Shown piece by piece: positions 59,533 to 64,000 of a stretch of 64,000 nt of DNA (within the stretch, counting starts at the first letter, position 1; the number at the start of each line of letters is the position of its first letter). Source of the DNA: Trematomus loennbergii (Eukaryota > Chordata > Actinopteri > Perciformes > Nototheniidae); NCBI GenBank assembly GCA_012861695.1, contig JAAOOA010000033.1, forward strand, positions 11,028,325 to 11,092,324, in the 5' to 3' direction. Under the pieces are notes generated by a model. It did not search any database and was not told where the DNA came from. It was given only the letters and a program-made list of their open reading frames with translations. The translations under genes were made by a program, and so were the position numbers.

Positions 59533-59563
<31 letters not shown>

Positions 59564-59700
59564 AAGGGTAACGAGAATTCATAGTATTATGATTACAGAT
59601 CATAATACTGAAATACTTAACATTATTAGGGAACTTACTTACTAATATTTATGCTATTTCTTACTTCTAATTAATATACCTGAACTTTGAATTGGAATAC
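55630..59700. other. Spacer without recognised genes
   Basis: About 4 kb of AT-rich DNA with scattered short low-complexity tracts (GGT repeat 58089-58108). I see no conserved exon. A C23/A12 tract lies at 59531-59565. Confidence 0.55.
59531..59565. repeat. C23-A12 homopolymer junction
   Basis: Twenty-three C directly followed by twelve A. The length is likely to be imprecise in any sequencing technology. Confidence 0.9.
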
Positions 59701-59736
59701 ATTAGTTTAGACTCAGGTGTCAATGAAATAGCGTTG

Positions 59737-59749
59737 GTTGCCTAGCAAC
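59737..59749. promoter_or_regulatory. RFX X-box upstream of the coiled-coil gene
   Basis: GTTGCCTAGCAAC fits the RFX X-box pattern (GTNRCC, 0-3 nt, RGYAAC). RFX factors drive ciliary genes. The site is 243 bp upstream of the ATG at 59992. Confidence 0.65.
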
Positions 59750-59809
59750 TGTAAGTAGGCAACTTGGAATGCAATTATTTGAATGACTTAATAGTAGAAC
59801 AAAGTCAAG

Positions 59810-59866
59810 TGATGTCACACGGAATGTGATGAGGTCACTATCTGCCTCTCATCTGCGATGATGTCA
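59810..59866. promoter_or_regulatory. Two CRE-like sites upstream of the coiled-coil gene
   Basis: TGATGTCA occurs at 59810-59817 and 59859-59866, one base from the CREB/CREM consensus. CREM-tau drives many spermatid genes. Inference only. Confidence 0.4.
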
Positions 59867-59991
59867 TTAATGGCTTTGAAGTTGCCAAATTCTTATAGGA
59901 CGAGTCTTGAGTTCAGCAGTTCTTTGAGACACAACACAGGTTGCAGTACACACAGTATTTTTCACAACACGACAACACAGAACAAACTGAA

Positions 59992-61899
59992 ATGGCCCAT
60001 CCAATCTACAAAGCCTGCATATTGAAGGGGTGGGAAGGAATAATGATGCGGAAACAGGCAGAGAAGGACTATAGGTCTGAGACGCCTGCAGATGAGGTGG
60101 ATTTCAAGAAAAATCTACGGCAGCGAGCGGTTGATGCAGCCAATGATAAGAGGTTCTTCCAGAATGCCAGCGTCAGAAAGTTCAATAGCGACCTCTTAAA
60201 AGAAAAAATAAGAAAGGACAATGCAGCCATGGCTGCGTCTAAGAGAGAGACAGAGAGGAAGGCTGACCAACAGAGAAGGGAGAAGGAAGAAGAGATGCGT
60301 CAGAAATGTATTGATGCTCAGAGAAAAGAAGAGGACGAAAGTCGTAAGAGACGCCGTGATAAGCTGGCTCTGAAAGACGAGCTTGTTAAGAAGACCAAGG
60401 AGAAGAAGCTGTCGAGAGAAAAGGAGAGACAGCAGGAGAAGGTAGAAAGAGACCAACTCAGGGCCCTCGATGAACAGCATCAACAGGAGCTTAGACATGA
60501 GGAACGAAAAGAACTGGAGGCAAAGGACAAAAAAGCAAAACTTCACAAAGAGGAAATCTATAGAAAAAACTGCCTAAGACAAAAGGAAATTGAAAAACTG
60601 AACATGAAGGAGAAGGAAACTAAACGTGTTCAGACTGACAGAGAGGAAGTGCTGCAGCAGAGAAAACAGAAGAAGTCAGAACAATTCAATAAGAGGCAGA
60701 TTCCTAAGGATATAGTTATAGAAAAACTGGCAGATGCTAAAAAACAGCAGGCTGCTGAGAAAATCCAGAGAGAGAAGGTGAAGTTGTCCAAGGATGTGGC
60801 CGAGGCAGAAGCTAAAGTGATAAAACGGCAGAAGGACGTGAAGGAGAAGAGGGCTGCGGCTCTGAAGAGCATTGCCACTCAGAGAGTGGAAAAACATCAT
60901 GAAAATGAACAGAAGGAGAGAGAGGAGAAAGAGGGCAGCCTGGACTTGTTAAATCAAATGAAACAGTGTGACAGGTTGTCTGAGGAGCAAAATAAACTAG
61001 AAGTTTATTTTAAAAGACAAAACAACATTAAGCATAAAGTGGCTTTAATATCCGCTGCTGCTGAAAAGCAAGCCCTCCTTCAACAGGAGATAAGAGAGGA
61101 AATACATGCTGCCAGAGAAATGGAGAAACAGATTGCTGAGGGAGAGAAAGCCATCCAGCAATACATGCAGCAGGTGGGCGAGCATCTTCCAGCAGCAGAA
61201 CGGCATCGTGTCCTTTTAAATAGGGAAGTGCCAGATTACGTCTGTCGAGATACTGGTGAGCCGTTGCTCAAACGTGCTCCTGACCCGACCCATTTAATGA
61301 AACGGTATCGGGAACACGACAGCCTGAAGCAAGCCATGGTGGATGTGAGGCCGCACTTTCTTCCACCACTTTCCAGAGCTGGTGATGCCTGCCATGGTTC
61401 AAAAGATGCAGGTGAACTGTTGCCCACGAAGGTAAATTCTGGATGGCAGCGCACCCCTTCCCCGGAGGAGAAGATCAAGCAGTACCTGGATATGGACAAG
61501 TTTCAGCTCAATGAGAGCAGTACTGCTGATCAGCGGCAAACCCGCTTCCCAACCATTAAAACACCGGGAGCACCTGCAGGACGACGCTCTCCCCCAACTG
61601 GGGTAGAGTCATCAAAGAACCATGTGAAAGAAACAGGAGAACGGTTGCCCAGATTGGACACTCCTAAAATCCGGGACACCAAAGAGAACATTAAAGGGAA
61701 TCTGCAGCTACCCTCCTCCCAACAATTTACAAGAAGAACAGTGAAGAGAATCTGCAGCGTACCCTCCTCCCAACAATTTACAAGAAGAACAGTGAAAAGA
61801 ATCTGCAGCGTACCCTCCTCCCAACAATTTACAAGAAGATCAGTGAAAAGAATAGTACCCTCCTCCCAACAATCTCAACAAAAAACACTCCTGCAGTAA
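59992..61899 (+). CDS. Intronless coiled-coil protein, TPH-domain-like (CFAP45/CFAP210-like), C-terminus frame-broken
   Basis: The open frame extends to 59941 only through a TTG; the first ATG is 59992 (MAHPIYKACILKGW), giving 635 residues. Residues about 30-420 are nearly continuous Lys/Glu/Arg/Gln-rich coiled coil with KREKEEE, RQEKV and QRREKEEEMRQK patterns, like trichohyalin/plectin-homology (TPH) proteins such as CFAP45 and CFAP210, which sit inside ciliary doublet microtubules. A less charged part follows (YVCRDTGEPLLKR, about 430-445), then Pro/Thr/Ser-rich sequence and 17-residue tandem repeats. No introns are seen in 1.9 kb, so it may be a retrogene, although flanking repeats or a poly(A) tail were not identified. 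An RFX X-box lies upstream. The last unit order suggests a one-base deletion near 61708; with it filled, the frame would end at 62072 instead of 61899. Exact orthology is unresolved. Confidence 0.72.
   Translation: MAHPIYKACILKGWEGIMMRKQAEKDYRSETPADEVDFKKNLRQRAVDAANDKRFFQNASVRKFNSDLLKEKIRKDNAAMAASKRETERKADQQRREKEEEMRQKCIDAQRKEEDESRKRRRDKLALKDELVKKTKEKKLSREKERQQEKVERDQLRALDEQHQQELRHEERKELEAKDKKAKLHKEEIYRKNCLRQKEIEKLNMKEKETKRVQTDREEVLQQRKQKKSEQFNKRQIPKDIVIEKLADAKKQQAAEKIQREKVKLSKDVAEAEAKVIKRQKDVKEKRAAALKSIATQRVEKHHENEQKEREEKEGSLDLLNQMKQCDRLSEEQNKLEVYFKRQNNIKHKVALISAAAEKQALLQQEIREEIHAAREMEKQIAEGEKAIQQYMQQVGEHLPAAERHRVLLNREVPDYVCRDTGEPLLKRAPDPTHLMKRYREHDSLKQAMVDVRPHFLPPLSRAGDACHGSKDAGELLPTKVNSGWQRTPSPEEKIKQYLDMDKFQLNESSTADQRQTRFPTIKTPGAPAGRRSPPTGVESSKNHVKETGERLPRLDTPKIRDTKENIKGNLQLPSSQQFTRRTVKRICSVPSSQQFTRRTVKRICSVPSSQQFTRRSVKRIVPSSQQSQQKTLLQ
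61701..61899 (+). repeat. 51-bp (17-codon) tandem repeats at the gene's 3' end
   Basis: TCTGCAGC starts at 61701, 61751 and 61802: periods of 50 and 51 nt, with a partial fourth unit from about 61850. In the present frame the unit reads SSQQFTRRTVKRICSVP; in the alternative frame it reads TLLPTIYKKNSEENLQR. Confidence 0.85.
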
Positions 61900-62072
61900 G
61901 AATCCGTTCCCCTCAGGTTGTGTTGCAGGCCCAAATGACAGTGACAGGCACACCATTGCTCAGATTTGCCACTGAGCAAACAAAAATGATCAAGAGGAAG
62001 CAGGAGCAACTCAGCTGGGAGGAATTAAATGGCCGTTCTACAAACTCCCTACTCCCCAACCCACTCCTCTAA

Positions 62073-62281
62073 ATTCCTATCTTTTTACTATACCTTTAAT
62101 TTAATGTGTTTTCATTGTTCCCCCTTTTCCCCCCAAGTCAATATAGTCTTCATGAATGGGTTTTCTCCAGGTGTTCTGGTTTTGTCCCACAATCTGAATT
62201 TTTCAGGTTATGAAAAAACCTCACATTATTCTCGCCTTTATTTGAATGTCTTTCCTATATTTCTCATTTTCATGACAATAA
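62073..62281. other. 3' flank of the coiled-coil gene
   Basis: Mostly pyrimidine-rich sequence; AATAAA at 62277-62282 may serve as its polyadenylation signal and also abuts the next transposon. Confidence 0.4.
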
Positions 62282-63046
62282 AGGCGCATTTCCACTACAC
62301 GGCCTCGCTCGGCCTCGCTCGGTATGGCTAGGCCTCGTTAGGACTGGCTCACTTTATGGCGCATTGCCATTACAGTTTAGTACCAGGGGTAGCAACTATA
62401 GTAACGCAGTGTAGGCGGAGCCGTGACGTCATCTTCAATGAGAACCCCAGAAAAACAACACAGCCGTTAGCTGTTAGCACTCAGAGCTCACAGCTCCTCA
62501 TATATGTTCAGAAACTAGACAAAAGTTAAACAAGTACAAACCACAGACTGCCTGTGTCATGGCGAATACAGTCGCTGCTTTATTTATGTCTGTATAGGCC
62601 GTTGTTGTGAGTGTGGACGGTCGGAGCATATACTGCGTTAGCTTAGCCAATCTCCATTTAGAAAACACGCATTGTAAAAGGTTTTTCGCCTGCCGTCTGT
62701 CTGCAGACTTGTCAAAGCATTAATTCATGGTTTTTACTAACCGGTATCAGTATGTTGTTACTTCGGCATCATTTTGAAACGTGTATTACAATTAAATCAC
62801 GGTCAAATATGTCCATCTTGTTGTAGTTGTAGCCCCCTTACCAGCGATTCTCTCTCTAGTTTAGCATACTCAGCCCGACTCAGCCTCGTTGTCTCTGGCC
62901 CTAGACCCACGATTTTATGAGGCCAGAAAAACTGTGAATTAGGACCCGCCGGCCGGTACTAGGCCAAGTGGAAACGCAACCAAAAACGGGCCGCTGACGT
63001 CACAGCCCTCTTAAACCGTGCTCCGCGCTGTAGTGGAAACGCGCCA
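62282..63046. mobile_element. TAA-flanked element, GGCGCATTTCCACTAC ends (Harbinger-like?)
   Basis: The left end GGCGCATTTCCACTACACGG and the right end (reversed) GGCGCGTTTCCACTACAGCG match, with TAA at 62279-62281 and 63047-63049. GC-rich subterminal motifs (GGCCTCGCTCGGC, GCCGGCCGG) flank a non-coding interior. No transposase. Confidence 0.72.
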
Positions 63047-63225
63047 TAACAGCACCAGGAGATCATGAGGCTGCTGCTCAGGAGGCCTCAAAGGGCCAAT
63101 CTACAACCCCTCTACTGCTGTTGCAACTCAATCTATATTTCCCTTATTTCCTCTCTTCCTTTATCTCTTTTTGTATTTCTTTGTTTTTGTGTTTGTTTTT
63201 TAATTCTCTGTCAAAGCGTCTTTGA

Positions 63226-63256
63226 GTTTCTTGAAAAGCGCTATACAAGTCCCATG

Positions 63257-63283
<27 letters not shown>
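63226..63283 (+). mobile_element. LINE-2-like 3' tail with (ATT)n
   Basis: TTGAAAAGCGCTATACAAGT followed by (ATT)n is the usual 3' end of fish L2-like elements. A body further upstream (about 63100-63225) has a CT-rich composition without ORF. Confidence 0.6.
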
Positions 63284-63287
<4 letters not shown>

Positions 63288-64000
63288 TTCAAATATCTAT
63301 GTATCTTTTTATATGACACGGTACTATTTAAAACTGATGCCACACAGACAGGTTCTGGTTCAGGTCAGATCTTTCTGTTGGAGATCAGATAGTCTCCATG
63401 TGTAAGTTTACTCTAATTAGGTTTATTGGCGAAATATCATACAAATAAACACTAATATAACATTTATGAACTTTCATTTTTTATTAAGCACTGCACAAAT
63501 CAAGGTGTGCTCAATCACACACATATGGGATGTTGCAGAGGGAGGGCTTGTGGCTCCATTAAAATGCCTTAAAGAAGAAGTTTGGCAAAGTATGGTGCCA
63601 TCAATTTACAGCAACTTCCAGTTGCCAGTACGACTTTGGGTTAATGTGTCTTTTTGAATGGCGTCAGGACCGAACACTTTTCGTGTTCTTCAAATTTCGT
63701 GTTCTTAAAATGTCATGTTCTTAACATTTCGAGCAGTTCAGACGGTGTTAACTGGAGTTTCAACAACTTCCTTTTTCCTGGGGAAATAGCGCCAAAATAA
63801 CCGCCACGCCACAGCAAGGTCACTTCACGAAAACTCAAGATTTTGATAACTTGTCATCCTCAAAGCCTTGAGACGGTCCAGACCAAATTTGAATTCGATC
63901 AGACCCCAAACCTCCCCGAACAGCATTGTTTCTCTCTCGATTGAGACCAAAAACGTATAAAGAAAATGTTTGCTGCAAGTGATACTGAGTTAATGAAGTT
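63284..64000. other. Terminal spacer
   Basis: No gene recognised. A short imperfect tandem repeat of TCGTGTTCTT words is at about 63678-63730. Confidence 0.5.

Noticed and set aside
59941..59991. N-terminal extension of the coiled-coil gene
   Set aside because: The open frame's first codon is TTG; the first ATG is 59992 and is followed by coding-like sequence.
60196..60900. Minus-strand Leu/Phe-rich ORFs
   Set aside because: Antisense shadows of the Lys/Glu-rich coiled-coil gene.

Overview
The window is nuclear DNA from a vertebrate, almost certainly a teleost fish. Genes have many short exons with GT/AG introns, the DNA is AT-rich, and introns and spacers are full of fish-type DNA transposon remnants (hAT-like, TTAA-target and TAA-target elements), LINE tails and microsatellites. 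There are no prokaryotic operons, CRISPR arrays or phage genes. I could not identify the species.

Layout: (1) 158-10029, minus strand: the first 14 coding exons of DDX46 (Prp5-type DEAD-box splicing helicase), cut by the window start after helicase motif III. (2) 12868-15561, minus: complete CAMLG, 4 coding exons. (3) 18405-41354, minus: SEC24A, 24 coding exons, whose reading frame is broken at three short C/G homopolymers. (4) 46181-49224, plus: complete SAR1B, 6 coding exons giving the family's 198 residues, with a likely 5' noncoding exon near 42931. (5) 54762-55625, minus: two remnants of the SPRY half of a B30.2 exon. (6) 59992-61899, plus: an intronless, Lys/Glu/Arg-rich coiled-coil gene resembling ciliary TPH-domain proteins. 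It has an RFX X-box upstream and a one-base deletion that truncates its C-terminus.

The order and relative orientations DDX46-CAMLG-SEC24A with SAR1B divergent match human 5q31.1, so genes 1-4 form a conserved block. SEC24A and SAR1B are head to head; both act in COPII coat assembly at the ER (SAR1 is the GTPase switch, SEC24 the cargo adaptor). CAMLG is an ER receptor for tail-anchored proteins, and DDX46 acts on the U2 snRNP before spliceosome assembly.

I found no clearly new multi-gene system. The best leads are the intronless ciliary-type gene with its promoter motifs and frame break, the three SEC24A homopolymer breaks, a fold-back element carrying a THAP-like remnant, several TTAA-target element families with similar AGGT ends and one visible empty site, and a 24-bp-arm hairpin in a DDX46 intron. 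All exon boundaries were read by eye and checked by codon phase and by recalled human proteins, not by alignment software.
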